The position numbers and the translations under genes were made by a program. From NCBI GenBank assembly GCA_029719485.1, contig CP120722.1, forward strand, positions 3,844,001-3,908,000: 64,000 nucleotides of DNA, given 5' to 3'. The DNA is from Kiritimatiellota bacterium B12222. GTDB lineage: Bacteria; Verrucomicrobiota; Kiritimatiellia; SS1-B-03-39; UBA6053. The notes under the pieces are model-generated. The model saw only the letters and a program-made list of their open reading frames with translations. It was not told the DNA's origin and did not search any database. This document shows, piece after piece, positions 1-9,391 of the stretch; the stretch's first letter is position 1; each line of letters begins with the position of its first letter.

Positions 1-870
1 ACGATAGGCGGCCTGAACCTCCTTCCAATGTGCAGGAGCTTCCCGTTTATGTTGCTCACGCGATAAGGTTTTACCCATTTCTTGCCCAGACACTCCGGAA
101 GTTCTTAATTGCTTTCTCCTCACCTTTTCTGCGATGTAAGGTTGATGTCCCCGTGACAAACAAACCAACTGTTTCAAGCCCTGCTGAGAAAGCTCATCTC
201 CCTTGATGGCCGATCCGTACCCACTCCACGCATATGTCATCGGATCCTGAACCATTCCCGCCCGTAACGGATTCAAATCAATATACGCCGCGACAGACAT
301 CAACGCCAAAGGGGAATCTTCCACCACCACCGAGCGATATCGTGCGTCCCATAATACGCCACTCAGTCCTTCCTTGCGGTTGTACCAACATGTAAAAGAC
401 TGTTTTAACACCCGCATGAATTCAGGTAAATTCGCCATTCTCGCCACCACAGCCTCTTCCATACACGACTTACATTCCTCAGACTGATTTTGATAAAAAT
501 CCTCCCAGGCCCGCACTTTATCTTCGGGCCACACCTTTCCCAAGCGATCTAAAACGCTGGCATGATCTAAGCTCACCGCCGCAGGCACCCACAGCATCAC
601 ATGGAAATGATTATCCATCAAACAATAAGTAATCACCGACAGACCCGAAAAAGACGCCCATTTCCGCATCATCCTCACAAACATCCTCTTTTCTTCATCC
701 CCAAACAAAAAGGCCTGCCGAGCCGTCCGACTGGTCACATGCACAAAATATCCCTTATTTATCGGTAAGATCCTCAACCCGCGTCGCCTTCTCTCCCCCA
801 CCCCAGCCCAAACCGTAGGCATCCCATCCCAATATCCCATCTTCTTTTTAGCCATATCGTCAGCTTGCAT
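1..870 (-). CDS. REP-associated tyrosine transposase (Y1/HUH), partial
   Basis: Reading the minus strand from the ATG at 868-870 gives 290 codons without a stop, so the gene continues past the left edge. The protein has the Y1_Tnp pattern: a His-Phe-His pair at residues 88-90 in CLMDNHFHVMLWVP and a candidate nucleophile Tyr163 in LKQSFTCWYN. A following VAAYIDLNPLRAGMV segment is typical of the REP-associated (RAYT) branch. Members cut and join single-stranded DNA at short palindromes and are usually single-copy domesticated genes. In-frame ATGs at 855 and 840 are alternative starts. It lies downstream of the polysaccharide operon on the same strand but is probably an independent gene. Family call is firm; activity is unknown. 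Confidence 0.88.
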   Translation of the reverse strand, partial: MQADDMAKKKMGYWDGMPTVWAGVGERRRRGLRILPINKGYFVHVTSRTARQAFLFGDEEKRMFVRMMRKWASFSGLSVITYCLMDNHFHVMLWVPAAVSLDHASVLDRLGKVWPEDKVRAWEDFYQNQSEECKSCMEEAVVARMANLPEFMRVLKQSFTCWYNRKEGLSGVLWDARYRSVVVEDSPLALMSVAAYIDLNPLRAGMVQDPMTYAWSGYGSAIKGDELSQQGLKQLVCLSRGHQPYIAEKVRRKQLRTSGVSGQEMGKTLSREQHKREAPAHWKEVQAAYR

Positions 871-956
871 ACCCAAACATAGCACCCCCACTTCCCTAAA
901 ATCAACAATAAATCACCTGTTGCAATATTGATATTTTTTAAAAATTAGCTCATAAA

Positions 957-2204
957 TCAGCTCAAAATTTGCTGATACAGCGCCTGATGTTTGTGGGCAA
1001 TCAGGTTTAGTTCACTGAACTGGAGAATGTGTTCACGGGCCGCAGCTCCGTGAGCTTCGCGTATCAAGGGGTGCTCAATGTATTGAACAAGCCCTTCGGC
1101 CAAGGAGGACGCTTTGTAGGCATCGGCTAAAAATCCATGAGCTTGATGATAAACTAAATCACCGTTTCCACCGGCATTAAAGGCCACACAAGGCAAGCCA
1201 CTGCTGCAGGCTTCCATGAGCGCATTGGAAAGATTTTCATAGTAAGAAGGAACCAACTGAACATCGGCCGCGCGGTAGAGCTGCGCCATCTCCGCCTCCT
1301 CCTTGAGCACACCTAAGCTGTGAATCCGCCACGGGCCATCGGTTCGAATCCCTTTCTCGGGACTTCCCGCAATGAGTATTTCGGCCGCATCCGGCCCTAA
1401 CTTATCCGCAGCCAGTTGAATGGCCTCTAAAGCCAAATGCCCACCTTTGTTTCGATCCGTATCCGGATTCATCGCCACAACCAATATCAAGATTTTGTCT
1501 ACAGGAAGCCCTAAGGCCTTTCGCGCGGCCTCCTTATCCCCAGGTTGATACAAGTCGGTATCGATGCCGTTGGGAAGATTATGACAGGGATATTTCCCAA
1601 ACAATGAACTGTCCGCAGCCCGCTGGGTCAACCAAGCACTGGGCCCCACGATATTTAGATTCACCCCCTGCCACTGTTTGTTTTTTCGTGACCAATTGAA
1701 GCGACTTAAATCATGTGCCCGCTTCGATCCCAAAGCGGGACAAGTGCCACAACTGTTTTTATAGGCTTCACATTCATCGCTCGGATAATGACAGCCGCCC
1801 GTAAAGGGCCAATGATCATGCAAGGTCCATACTACCGGCTTGTTCCATCTTTTCAAGTCAGCCACCGACAACAATCCGCGATTGATCCAATGTAAATGCA
1901 CCACATCTGGATTCAATTCCTGAATTTGTTTCTCAATGGAACCGGGCAAGAAGGTGTTGCTCCAATGCGTGACATTTCGTGACGGATAAAATCCCAACGG
2001 CAATGCATCCACCAAGGGCAATCTCTCTTTGAAGTGCCGTTGAATCGCAGCACTCGCAACATGCGTATGCGCATCATCCCCATCTTTGTGCAGCACCAAC
2101 ATTTCTGAATCTACGCCAATGCCCCGCAGCCCAAAATGAAGTCTACGTGCAGAACGCGCCGCCCCTCCCGCACGATCAAACGTATTCACGATTAAAATTT
2201 TCAT
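957..2204 (-). CDS. GT4 glycosyltransferase (WcaC/colanic-type)
   Basis: A GT-B fold glycosyltransferase of about 415 residues, probably adding a sugar to a lipid-linked glycan at the cytoplasmic membrane. It opens with MKILIVNTFDRAGGAARSA, the usual donor-side glycine loop. It then carries HLHWINRG near residue 103 and WTLHDHWPFTGGCHY near 126-140, followed by Cys144, Cys152 and Cys155. That cysteine-rich insertion marks the subgroup related to colanic-acid enzymes. The E-x7-E motif is Glu323/Glu331. I chose the ATG at 2204, which overlaps the upstream stop as ATGA; a longer reading from 2276 would run deep into the upstream gene. It is the last gene of the minus-strand glycan series. Donor and linkage cannot be read from the sequence. 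Confidence 0.88.
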   Translation of the reverse strand: MKILIVNTFDRAGGAARSARRLHFGLRGIGVDSEMLVLHKDGDDAHTHVASAAIQRHFKERLPLVDALPLGFYPSRNVTHWSNTFLPGSIEKQIQELNPDVVHLHWINRGLLSVADLKRWNKPVVWTLHDHWPFTGGCHYPSDECEAYKNSCGTCPALGSKRAHDLSRFNWSRKNKQWQGVNLNIVGPSAWLTQRAADSSLFGKYPCHNLPNGIDTDLYQPGDKEAARKALGLPVDKILILVVAMNPDTDRNKGGHLALEAIQLAADKLGPDAAEILIAGSPEKGIRTDGPWRIHSLGVLKEEAEMAQLYRAADVQLVPSYYENLSNALMEACSSGLPCVAFNAGGNGDLVYHQAHGFLADAYKASSLAEGLVQYIEHPLIREAHGAAAREHILQFSELNLIAHKHQALYQQILS

Positions 2205-3211
2205 TTTCGGTTCTCCCGCATCACCGATGCTTTTATCAACATCCGTTTCCCCATGGGTACCCTCACCCCTTGCCAAATATCGTTATCCGCAAACCGGGTC
2301 GATCGCGTGCTACCAATCCCTCGCACATTCATACACACATGAAACCAGCGTTCGCGCAACTCTTCAGCAAAAGCTTTTTCAGGACAAAACGCAGCTTGAG
2401 CATTACGTTGCAATAAGTCGATCACATGAATCCTCGTCGCTTCAAAGTCTGTCGCCTTCACCCGTGCCATCCCCATGTCTCGATGCAAACGAATGCGCTC
2501 ATCATCAAGCGTCACTCCCAAATCCGCAAATTGCTGTTTCATTAATCGACAAGCTTGCGCATCCATATTCTCCCAATCGGAACCCGTCATACTTTGCGCA
2601 TGCACCCGATAATCCAACAGCACTTGCGGAAGATTTGCCACAGGAAAATGATGAACCAATCGCGTCCACAATTCATAATCTTCAGTAGGATAAAAACTGC
2701 CATCGTAAAAAAGATCATGTTCCAAAAATACGTTTTTACGAAACATCACCGTGGGATGCGCAAAAGGACAGTTGAACAACACAAACGCTCGAATCGCATC
2801 ATGACCAACCGGATACCGTTCCTGTTTTTTCACTTTAGATCCAAAATGTCGCGTCCAGGTCCCACACAAAACTATTTCAGGATGCGCATCTAAATATGCC
2901 ACCTGAGAGGCCAAACGCTCAGGATGCGCCAAATCATCCGCATCCATCCTCGCAATCAATTCGCCTCGCGCCTCTCGCATTCCTCGATTCAAGGCACCCG
3001 CCAAGCGAAGCCGCTCCGGATTTTTTAACACCCGCAATCGACTATCCGTACAGGCCGCCAAAATTTCGGAACTTTGGTCTGTCGATCCATCATCCACGAC
3101 CAACAATTCAAAATCGCTAAAGCTTTGGGTCAGCAAAGAATCCAAAGTCTCTTTTAAAGAAGAGGCACTGTTGTAGACCGGCAATAAAATACTGACCCGT
3201 GGAGAGCTCAT
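2201..3211 (-). CDS. GT2 family glycosyltransferase
   Basis: A GT-A fold transferase of 336 residues. The N-terminus has VSILLPVYNSASSLKETLDS, then Asp40-Asp41 in VVDDGSTDQSS and the metal-binding Asp-rich site ARMDADDLAHPERL at residues 88-100. The second half (YPTEDYELWTRL, then a Gln/Arg-rich tail) matches the usual GT2 acceptor region without naming an acceptor. No membrane segment is evident, so it should work at the inner face of the membrane. Its start overlaps the upstream stop by ATGA (3208-3211) and its stop overlaps the next start in the same way, so three genes are translationally coupled here. Confidence 0.88.
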   Translation of the reverse strand: MSSPRVSILLPVYNSASSLKETLDSLLTQSFSDFELLVVDDGSTDQSSEILAACTDSRLRVLKNPERLRLAGALNRGMREARGELIARMDADDLAHPERLASQVAYLDAHPEIVLCGTWTRHFGSKVKKQERYPVGHDAIRAFVLFNCPFAHPTVMFRKNVFLEHDLFYDGSFYPTEDYELWTRLVHHFPVANLPQVLLDYRVHAQSMTGSDWENMDAQACRLMKQQFADLGVTLDDERIRLHRDMGMARVKATDFEATRIHVIDLLQRNAQAAFCPEKAFAEELRERWFHVCMNVRGIGSTRSTRFADNDIWQGVRVPMGKRMLIKASVMRENRK

Positions 3212-4320
3212 CCCTTGGTCTCCTTCAACAGACTTTCAAATATCTCGGCATGTGCTTGCAACCATGGACGAAGGTCTAGCTTGTCCAACACGCGCTGACG
3301 AGCCCCTTGTCGATACGTAGAATAGTCCTGCCAAATTTTGACCACACACTGCGCAAGTTCGGCAGCTTCAGGAGGATGATCCTGTTCATAATCAGCAGGC
3401 CCTTCCACACCCAAACCGCCCGTAGGTCCCACAACTTCGGGCATCCCCCCCGTAGCTGAAAACACTATAGGTAGTCCACAGGCCATCGCTTCCACCACCA
3501 AGCGAGGACAAGGATCCTGATATTTCGTATGCAACAAAATATGAGCATCCCTCATCATCTCTGGCGCCTCCGTTTGCGCATAAGGAGGCAGGAGATCCAC
3601 CTGCTGCTGAATCCCCATTTCTTCGGAGAGGGAGTCAATATGAGCTTTGGCCTTATCGGCCGAAGTCCACGTGTGCTGACCCGCAATCCGCAAGCGCGCT
3701 TCAGGCAACACCTTTAACACACTCGCTAAGGTTTTTAATGCAGCGTCCACTCGATATTGAAATTGATGCGTACCAGCCAGCAATAAAATGGGTCCACCCA
3801 CAGGAGGAACCTCCGCAGGCATAAAATCATGCGCATCCACTGGATTATATAAAATCGAATGCGCCCCCTGCCTCGCTCCCAAAAACTGTTCAGCCCCGTC
3901 CTGACAAAATTGAGATTGATACACCACATAATCGGCCAAGTGATGAATGTATTTCATCTGACGATTAAACTTTTCCCAGCCCGCCCCATGCCATCCCGGA
4001 TACCCCACCCCATTTTGATTCAACACCACAATGCCGCCCCCTCGTTGCGCCGCACGGGCTTGCATTTCCGCATCATGGGGCAATGCACTACTCACCAAAT
4101 ACAAAACATTGGGTTGCTCACGGTGATGTGGAAAACGGGTTTGCAAATCCTGAACCTTCACCAAGCCTCCACTTAAAAACTGCCCCCTATCGGGAATCGT
4201 CTCATAGCCATAATCCACCCGCAACGCATCCCTTTTCGATCCATGTCGCCAGCGACGCGGAGAGTCCAAACGACTCTTTTGCCGCAAGACGCGAGCGTAG
4301 GCATGATCCACCCAACTCAT
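3208..4320 (-). CDS. GT4 family glycosyltransferase
   Basis: A GT-B glycosyltransferase of about 370 residues. The start at 4320 (MSWVDHAYARVL) is preferred over 4359 because it forms an ATGA overlap with the upstream gene. The C-terminal nucleotide-sugar site is clear: QDPCPRLVVEAMACGLP followed by FSATGGMPEVVG. The first acidic residue of the usual E-x7-E pair is Asp, giving D-x7-E, as in some other GT4 groups. The middle has the LLAGTHQFQYR hinge and RLRIAGQHTW. It sits between two other transferases in the minus-strand operon. The donor is not predictable. Confidence 0.85.
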   Translation of the reverse strand: MSWVDHAYARVLRQKSRLDSPRRWRHGSKRDALRVDYGYETIPDRGQFLSGGLVKVQDLQTRFPHHREQPNVLYLVSSALPHDAEMQARAAQRGGGIVVLNQNGVGYPGWHGAGWEKFNRQMKYIHHLADYVVYQSQFCQDGAEQFLGARQGAHSILYNPVDAHDFMPAEVPPVGGPILLLAGTHQFQYRVDAALKTLASVLKVLPEARLRIAGQHTWTSADKAKAHIDSLSEEMGIQQQVDLLPPYAQTEAPEMMRDAHILLHTKYQDPCPRLVVEAMACGLPIVFSATGGMPEVVGPTGGLGVEGPADYEQDHPPEAAELAQCVVKIWQDYSTYRQGARQRVLDKLDLRPWLQAHAEIFESLLKETKG

Positions 4321-5408
4321 ACAGAGGCCTCCACAAAGCCATCGAAAAACGTTTGCCACAACGGATCCAACTGCTGGTAATCATTTGCTTCCGCCACTTT
4401 CCGAGCTTCGGAAAGCATCGGGTTGCACTCTTCCGACTTTCGGAAAACCTGCAGCACCCGTTCGGCCAGTCCATCCACGTCTTCGACCTCACACATAAAC
4501 CCATTCACCCCATCTAACACCATATCCATCGCCTGCCCCACGCGCGTGGTCACTAAGGGTATGCCGCTGGACATAGATTCCAACACCGCCTTGGGTCCGC
4601 CCTCTTGTCGGGAGGCCACCAAATAACAATCCAAGGCCGCATACAGACGGTGAATATCGGGATAATGTTTTACACTGTGATGGGTAAAAGGAATCCCCAA
4701 TTTCCCCAATTCTTTTTTCACATAGCCTCGAGCCGGACCACTCAACAAGACATGAAGGTTGGGGACAACATCTCGTATCCTTTCCAGACTTTGAACAAAT
4801 ACATCCGGACCTTTGATTAACTTGGGCTCATCGCCATCTCCCCACCCTTCCCCATCTTTTTGAAACGACCCGACCACAAATGCATCCTCAGCAATGCCCA
4901 GGGAAATCCGAGAGGCTTGTTTGGACGCAGGCGTTTGCCGAGGAAACAAATCACATTGGATCCCAATGGGGATGCGATGGACTTTTTCGGGCGCAATGCC
5001 CGTCTCCAACAGCACCTGCTCCATTTCGGAATGGCTCACCTGCAAACGTGAAATCTTTTCATGGTGCTTCACCACTTGCTGATACAACAGATCAAATTCT
5101 TCGGGACCTGTGCCCGGCTTTCCGTGAAAATAAGCGGTGGCAATTCGATGCGGTCGCGTAATCCAATCTTGGGCCAAGAGGAAAAATTGGCTACCATAAA
5201 AAACCGCCTGGTTCTTAGAATGAGGCATCCAAAAGGGATGGGCGGTTTTGATACCCGAACGGCTTGCCGCATCTGCGAGTTGCATCATTTCCCAATGAAT
5301 CACCCAACTAGATCGATCTTCGATCAGAAACAATCTTTGATAATCCGGCCAATTTTGGGTGCGACTGCGTAACAGTCCGCGAAGAGGTACACGCCAATCA
5401 ACCGGCAT
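4317..5408 (-). CDS. GT4 family glycosyltransferase
   Basis: A protein of 363 residues whose C-terminal half is a standard GT-B donor domain: a PIGIQCDLFPRQ linker, VVGSFQKDGEGWGDGDEPKLIKGP, a VLLSGPARGY strand and SRQEGGPKAVLESMSSGIP with intact E-x7-E. The N-terminal half (FLIEDRSSWVIHWEM, AYFHGKPGTGPEEFD) is less typical and probably forms the acceptor side. The ATG lies 11 bases inside the wecB reading frame, so the two are translationally coupled. It belongs to the glycan operon and is expected to be cytoplasmic or peripheral to the membrane. Confidence 0.83.
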   Translation of the reverse strand: MPVDWRVPLRGLLRSRTQNWPDYQRLFLIEDRSSWVIHWEMMQLADAASRSGIKTAHPFWMPHSKNQAVFYGSQFFLLAQDWITRPHRIATAYFHGKPGTGPEEFDLLYQQVVKHHEKISRLQVSHSEMEQVLLETGIAPEKVHRIPIGIQCDLFPRQTPASKQASRISLGIAEDAFVVGSFQKDGEGWGDGDEPKLIKGPDVFVQSLERIRDVVPNLHVLLSGPARGYVKKELGKLGIPFTHHSVKHYPDIHRLYAALDCYLVASRQEGGPKAVLESMSSGIPLVTTRVGQAMDMVLDGVNGFMCEVEDVDGLAERVLQVFRKSEECNPMLSEARKVAEANDYQQLDPLWQTFFDGFVEASV

Positions 5409-6522
5409 GCGGAAACTCCAAAATAGCTTTCACAATTCGTTCGCAAGCTTTGCCATCACCATAGGGATTACTGGCGGTGGACATTTCCATCCATGCCGCC
5501 TCATCGGTCAACAACCGGGTAACTTCTTTCACGATTGTATCCGCATGCGCGCCGACCAATTTCGCAGTACCCGCACGAACACCCTCTTCCCGTTCGGTGG
5601 TATCACGCATCACCAACACCGGCTTCCCTAGGGAGGGAGCTTCTTCCTGCACCCCACCCGAATCAGTCAAAATCACATAACTCCGATTCATCATCCACAC
5701 AAATTCAGGATAAGCCAAGGGTTCAATTAACTGCACATTTGGAATATCAGAAAGTAAACGATTCACCGGTTCTTGCACCCGTGGATTGAGATGTACCGGA
5801 TACACGATCCTGAGGTCAGGAAAAGCAGTGGCCACTTTTTGCAACGCCAAGCAGATTTGTTCAAATCCATCGCCGAAGCTTTCCCGACGATGCCCCGTAA
5901 CCAACAGTAAGCGTTTGTCCCCCATTTTTTCATTCAAGTCCCTTAACTTTTCAGGCACCGCGCTACTCACACGATCACGCGCCAACAACAAAGCATCCAC
6001 AACCGTATTTCCCGTAACCGAAATCGCAGTCGAGGGAATGCCCTCTTTGAGCAAGGCCTGACGGTTACTCTCCGTGGGCGCACAATGTAGATCCGCCATT
6101 ACCGAGGTGAGACGTCGATTCACTTCCTCAGGAAAGGGAGAACGTTTGTTTCCCGTGCGTAATCCCGCTTCAACATGGCATACACTCACTTGATGATAAA
6201 AAGCGACCAAAGCCCCGGCCATGCTGGTGGTGGTATCGCCCTGAACCACGATTTGATCCGGAGAAAATTCATCGAGTACCGGCCCCAGTTTTTCTAAAAT
6301 TCGAGCGGTAAGCCCCGCCAAACTTTGACCGGGAACCATGAGATCCAAATCCCAATCAGCCTTCAGGTCAAAAAAGGTCATCACCTGATCCAACATTTCC
6401 CGATGTTGAGCGGTGAGACAAATGCGGCAATCTACATCGGGGGTCTGACGCAGGACATGCGCCAAAGGCGCAAGCTTGATGGCCTCAGGACGGGTGCCGA
6501 AAATAAGCAGGATTTTTTTCAT
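5398..6522 (-). CDS. wecB: UDP-N-acetylglucosamine 2-epimerase (non-hydrolysing)
   Basis: WecB interconverts UDP-GlcNAc and UDP-ManNAc, supplying ManNAc or ManNAcA units for surface glycans. The family motifs are all present: GTRPEAIKLAPL at the start, VQGDTTTSMAGA, HVEAGLRTG, PFPEEVNRRL, GNTVVDAL, VTGHRRESFG, YPVHLNP and LTDSGGVQEEAPSLGKPVL. About 374 residues is the normal family length. I place the start at MKKILLIFGTRPE (6522) because the nine residues before it in the longer reading are not conserved in the family. There is a 63-base gap to the upstream gene, larger than elsewhere in the operon. No UDP-ManNAc dehydrogenase is in the window, so ManNAc itself or an enzyme encoded elsewhere is implied. 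Confidence 0.95.
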   Translation of the reverse strand: MKKILLIFGTRPEAIKLAPLAHVLRQTPDVDCRICLTAQHREMLDQVMTFFDLKADWDLDLMVPGQSLAGLTARILEKLGPVLDEFSPDQIVVQGDTTTSMAGALVAFYHQVSVCHVEAGLRTGNKRSPFPEEVNRRLTSVMADLHCAPTESNRQALLKEGIPSTAISVTGNTVVDALLLARDRVSSAVPEKLRDLNEKMGDKRLLLVTGHRRESFGDGFEQICLALQKVATAFPDLRIVYPVHLNPRVQEPVNRLLSDIPNVQLIEPLAYPEFVWMMNRSYVILTDSGGVQEEAPSLGKPVLVMRDTTEREEGVRAGTAKLVGAHADTIVKEVTRLLTDEAAWMEMSTASNPYGDGKACERIVKAILEFPHAG

Positions 6523-6585
6523 AAAGCCCTTATGCCGATTCGAAGCCAAAAGGTCAATCAGGGACTGAGATCCTGGGCAGGTGTT

Positions 6586-7515
6586 TCACCGGAACAGGGC
6601 CATGTATTTATCTGCAATTTCAGTGATGGGTGTGATGCAGATTTGAGCCTGACGCTCCGCATATTCAGAAATCAATTGGTCCAATTTCTGGGGAATTTCT
6701 TCTGCATTTTCGAAGGGGATTCCAGCCTCTCCCGCCAACTCCGCGTGCCCGCCACTATTGAGATACAATACCGGCAAACCACAGGCCATCGCTTCCACCA
6801 GTGAATTGGAACAAGGATCATGGCGGCTGGCGGTTAAATAGATATCCTGTTGACGCAGTAAATCGGCAAGGGGCTCCGAGGGCATGGGGTCGAGATGCCG
6901 AATCTGGGTCAGCTCAGCTTGCAAGCGCCCCACGAAGGTATAGTCCACCCGATCAAAATCTAAATTCTGGTCGATCCATTGATAAATGGCCAAGCCTTTA
7001 TTTGGATTGTCCGACCACGAACTGGAGAGAATGCGAACTTTCCGATTCGTCTCAAACGGTATTTTTCCCGAACGGTGAAAGAGCGAAGGGTCTGGAGTAT
7101 TGCCAATCAAGACGGGCTGAACCGCAGACATCCCTAATTCGAGATGCTTTTGCTGGCTGAAGGTCGACTGCACCACCGTGACATCAGCAAATTCACGGTT
7201 AAAGCTAGATATTTGAGCATCCGTCCCGTCATCAAAACCCCGATACGTTTGCAGGGGACCATCCACCCGATGTACGCAATGAACTTCAGGATGTTTTTTC
7301 AGAGATCGCCGAAGCTTTTTGAGATCAAAATTAAAAGAATTACACAAGCAATTGGGCGTTCCTTTGCTTAGTTGATTGTATTCAAGACGAAGGCCACACT
7401 TTTCAAACTCCGCACAAAGTGCACGCATAAATTGGTGCCCTCCCCCTGTGGGAGGAGGCGCAAATTCATGAAATACGGCCAGATCAACCGGAGATGCTTT
7501 TTTCCAAAAACTCAT
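6586..7515 (-). CDS. GT4 family glycosyltransferase
   Basis: A short (309 residue) GT-B glycosyltransferase. It begins near DLAVFHEFAPPPTGGGHQFMRAL, where PPTGGGHQF takes the place of the glycine-rich donor loop. It continues with VHRVDGPLQTYRG and ends with SRHDPCSNSLVEAMACGLP, a D-x7-E variant of the catalytic pair, then LNSGGHAELAGEAG. This subgroup is common in capsule and O-antigen clusters. Its start overlaps the stop of the preceding gene by ATGA. Function within the pathway is inferred from context only. Confidence 0.85.
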   Translation of the reverse strand: MSFWKKASPVDLAVFHEFAPPPTGGGHQFMRALCAEFEKCGLRLEYNQLSKGTPNCLCNSFNFDLKKLRRSLKKHPEVHCVHRVDGPLQTYRGFDDGTDAQISSFNREFADVTVVQSTFSQQKHLELGMSAVQPVLIGNTPDPSLFHRSGKIPFETNRKVRILSSSWSDNPNKGLAIYQWIDQNLDFDRVDYTFVGRLQAELTQIRHLDPMPSEPLADLLRQQDIYLTASRHDPCSNSLVEAMACGLPVLYLNSGGHAELAGEAGIPFENAEEIPQKLDQLISEYAERQAQICITPITEIADKYMALFR

Positions 7516-8561
7516 GCCAACGCCTCTACTTCGCTGAGGATGTAATCGACAATGGTTTGTGGATGTAAGGCCCGATCTCGGAATATCCGAACCTGCTCCT
7601 CCATTTCTCCAAGCTGTTCAGGATCCCGCAGAATCGAAGCCACTCGCTCAGCCCCACCCTGAAAATCTTCCACACGATAGTCATGCAATACCCGCCCTTC
7701 GGTTGCAGAGGAAAAGGAAGCGGGAGGCAACATGCTCAAATAGTGAACGCCCTCGCTAAGCCTGAACGGCTCAGGAAATTCTGTCAAAGGGGGAATATCC
7801 ACAATAAATGGACGTCCCAACGCCAAAGACTCGGTAGCTTTCCATGGCAACAACGCATGAGGCAAGGTATTGATCACCAACATTTTAGATCTTAAAATTG
7901 CCCGACGATACGCCCGTTGACTTAAATTCGGGCAAATCAGTTCTCCGTCTTCCAATTCCTTTTGATAGCGGGAGGTGAGCCGTAAGGTACCCGTCAGCCC
8001 CTCCTTTTTTAAAGCCTCCAAGGTATGCACGCGCGCCCAATAATGCACCCGATTAGGGGTCAGCTCCGGCCCCTGAGGCATAAATACACTAGGCTCTCCC
8101 TCGCGGCGTAAATGTTCATATACCCCAACGACATCACACACATCCTCACTACGCCCCCGAAAACGATCATAGAGATCTCTCAGAAACGAAGGCTTAACAT
8201 AATCCGCCAAATAACCGGCAAATGAGAAAAAAGGGCGGATTTTAGATAACAGGGCCTCTTCCCCACTCTCAGCCAATACCGCCGCGGCGGTGGCCCGATG
8301 AAAGTTCGTTTTAAAATACAGGTCACACTTTCGTAAGGCAGGTAAATCCAGCAAAAAGACATGATCGCTCATATCAATAAGCAGTAAGCACCCGTCCACG
8401 TCGACCCATGCACTTTCGTGTTCGCGTGGCTCAGTCATTTTAGGCAGCGGACGTGGCGCATCAGTCCCCTCTGCTCCTGCATGGCTTTGCAAAGCCTGAA
8501 AAACAAAACTGAAAAATCCGCCTGGGGCGGCGAAGTGTGGTTCAAAAAGTTTTACACTCAT
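7512..8561 (-). CDS. Glycosyltransferase-like protein of unknown specificity
   Basis: I do not recognise this 349-residue protein with certainty. A stretch near residues 210-270 (YRRAILRSKMLVINTLPH, then ESLALGRPFIVDIPPLTEF and SEGVHYLSML) resembles the C-terminal donor half of GT-B enzymes, where a shared Lys/Glu pair and a small-residue turn hold the sugar nucleotide. The N-terminal half has VDGCLLLIDMSDHVFLLDL and YFKTNFHR, without a clear family signature. It is coupled by ATGA overlaps on both sides inside the glycan operon, which supports a role in the same pathway. It could be a divergent transferase or an accessory protein. Confidence 0.6.
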   Translation of the reverse strand: MSVKLFEPHFAAPGGFFSFVFQALQSHAGAEGTDAPRPLPKMTEPREHESAWVDVDGCLLLIDMSDHVFLLDLPALRKCDLYFKTNFHRATAAAVLAESGEEALLSKIRPFFSFAGYLADYVKPSFLRDLYDRFRGRSEDVCDVVGVYEHLRREGEPSVFMPQGPELTPNRVHYWARVHTLEALKKEGLTGTLRLTSRYQKELEDGELICPNLSQRAYRRAILRSKMLVINTLPHALLPWKATESLALGRPFIVDIPPLTEFPEPFRLSEGVHYLSMLPPASFSSATEGRVLHDYRVEDFQGGAERVASILRDPEQLGEMEEQVRIFRDRALHPQTIVDYILSEVEALA

Positions 8562-9391
8562 GGGCTTACATTTTCGCTACAGGGTTCAGGCCAAACATGT
8601 CCAAAAGATTCAATATGCGGCCGCCAAAAATCGGGCGAGTACTCCCACCATTTATGGCATCCAAAAGGCAAGCCACCAATGCGTTCATAGAGAACAGGTC
8701 CATTGACTTCAAATGAAAAACGGGAAGCCTGCTCCGCATCCGCAATCCTAAACCACGGCATATTTTGAGGAACCGTACGCGACCAGTACGCATCTTCATT
8801 GCCCGACCAATCATTCCAATTCCAATGATGACGCCCCCGCAACAAAAACTCTTCAGGGATCTTAAATTTAAGTGGACCCATCTGAATAGTTTGATCTTGC
8901 CGACGGGTTTGAGGAATTCGTTTAAAGGAGCGCAAGACTTTGCGGACACTCGATATTTTGCGTAGAGAAAAACCTGAATTTCCCACCCCCACAATTGGGG
9001 CATCTTCGGTGGCATGCTCTTGCCCTTCAAACCACGGCGCCCCAATATAATCCAGCCCCAGCTCACACCATTTCTCTACTTCATCTTTAAACACAAACGC
9101 ATCGAGTTCATAGGTTAAAAAATATTCATAGTCGGAAAACGATTTATACAATTCCATGCTTACTTTCAAACGATTGTATAAGCGAACCGAACTGAACCAG
9201 AGAGGATTAAACGGCTTCAAAATAAGGTCAGGAGCGAGCTCTTGATAAACCGAAGTATCCATCCCTTCTGGATATAAAAAATAAAGCGGATGCGCCGACA
9301 ACAGCTCTGCGCATTGCAACAAAGAGATGCGCTCCCATTCATTAGGAAGAGGGTTATGTCCAAAAAGAACCACCGCACATAATTTTTTCAA
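8558..9391 (-). CDS. DUF5672 family protein, putative glycosyltransferase
   Basis: A 277-residue protein matching the DUF5672 pattern: KLCAVVLFGHNPLPNEWE at the start, HPLYFLYPEGMD, then LTYELDAFVFKDEVEKWCE and YIGAPWFEG, where the acidic LDAF stretch takes the place of a DxD motif. VGNSGFSLRKISSV and ANEDAYW-like (SGNEDAYWSRTVP) segments follow, both typical of GT-A-like proteins in O-antigen loci. Family members are generally assumed to be glycosyltransferases, though I know of no firm biochemistry. ATGA overlaps tie it to both neighbours. Confidence 0.8.
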   Translation of the reverse strand: MKKLCAVVLFGHNPLPNEWERISLLQCAELLSAHPLYFLYPEGMDTSVYQELAPDLILKPFNPLWFSSVRLYNRLKVSMELYKSFSDYEYFLTYELDAFVFKDEVEKWCELGLDYIGAPWFEGQEHATEDAPIVGVGNSGFSLRKISSVRKVLRSFKRIPQTRRQDQTIQMGPLKFKIPEEFLLRGRHHWNWNDWSGNEDAYWSRTVPQNMPWFRIADAEQASRFSFEVNGPVLYERIGGLPFGCHKWWEYSPDFWRPHIESFGHVWPEPCSENVSP

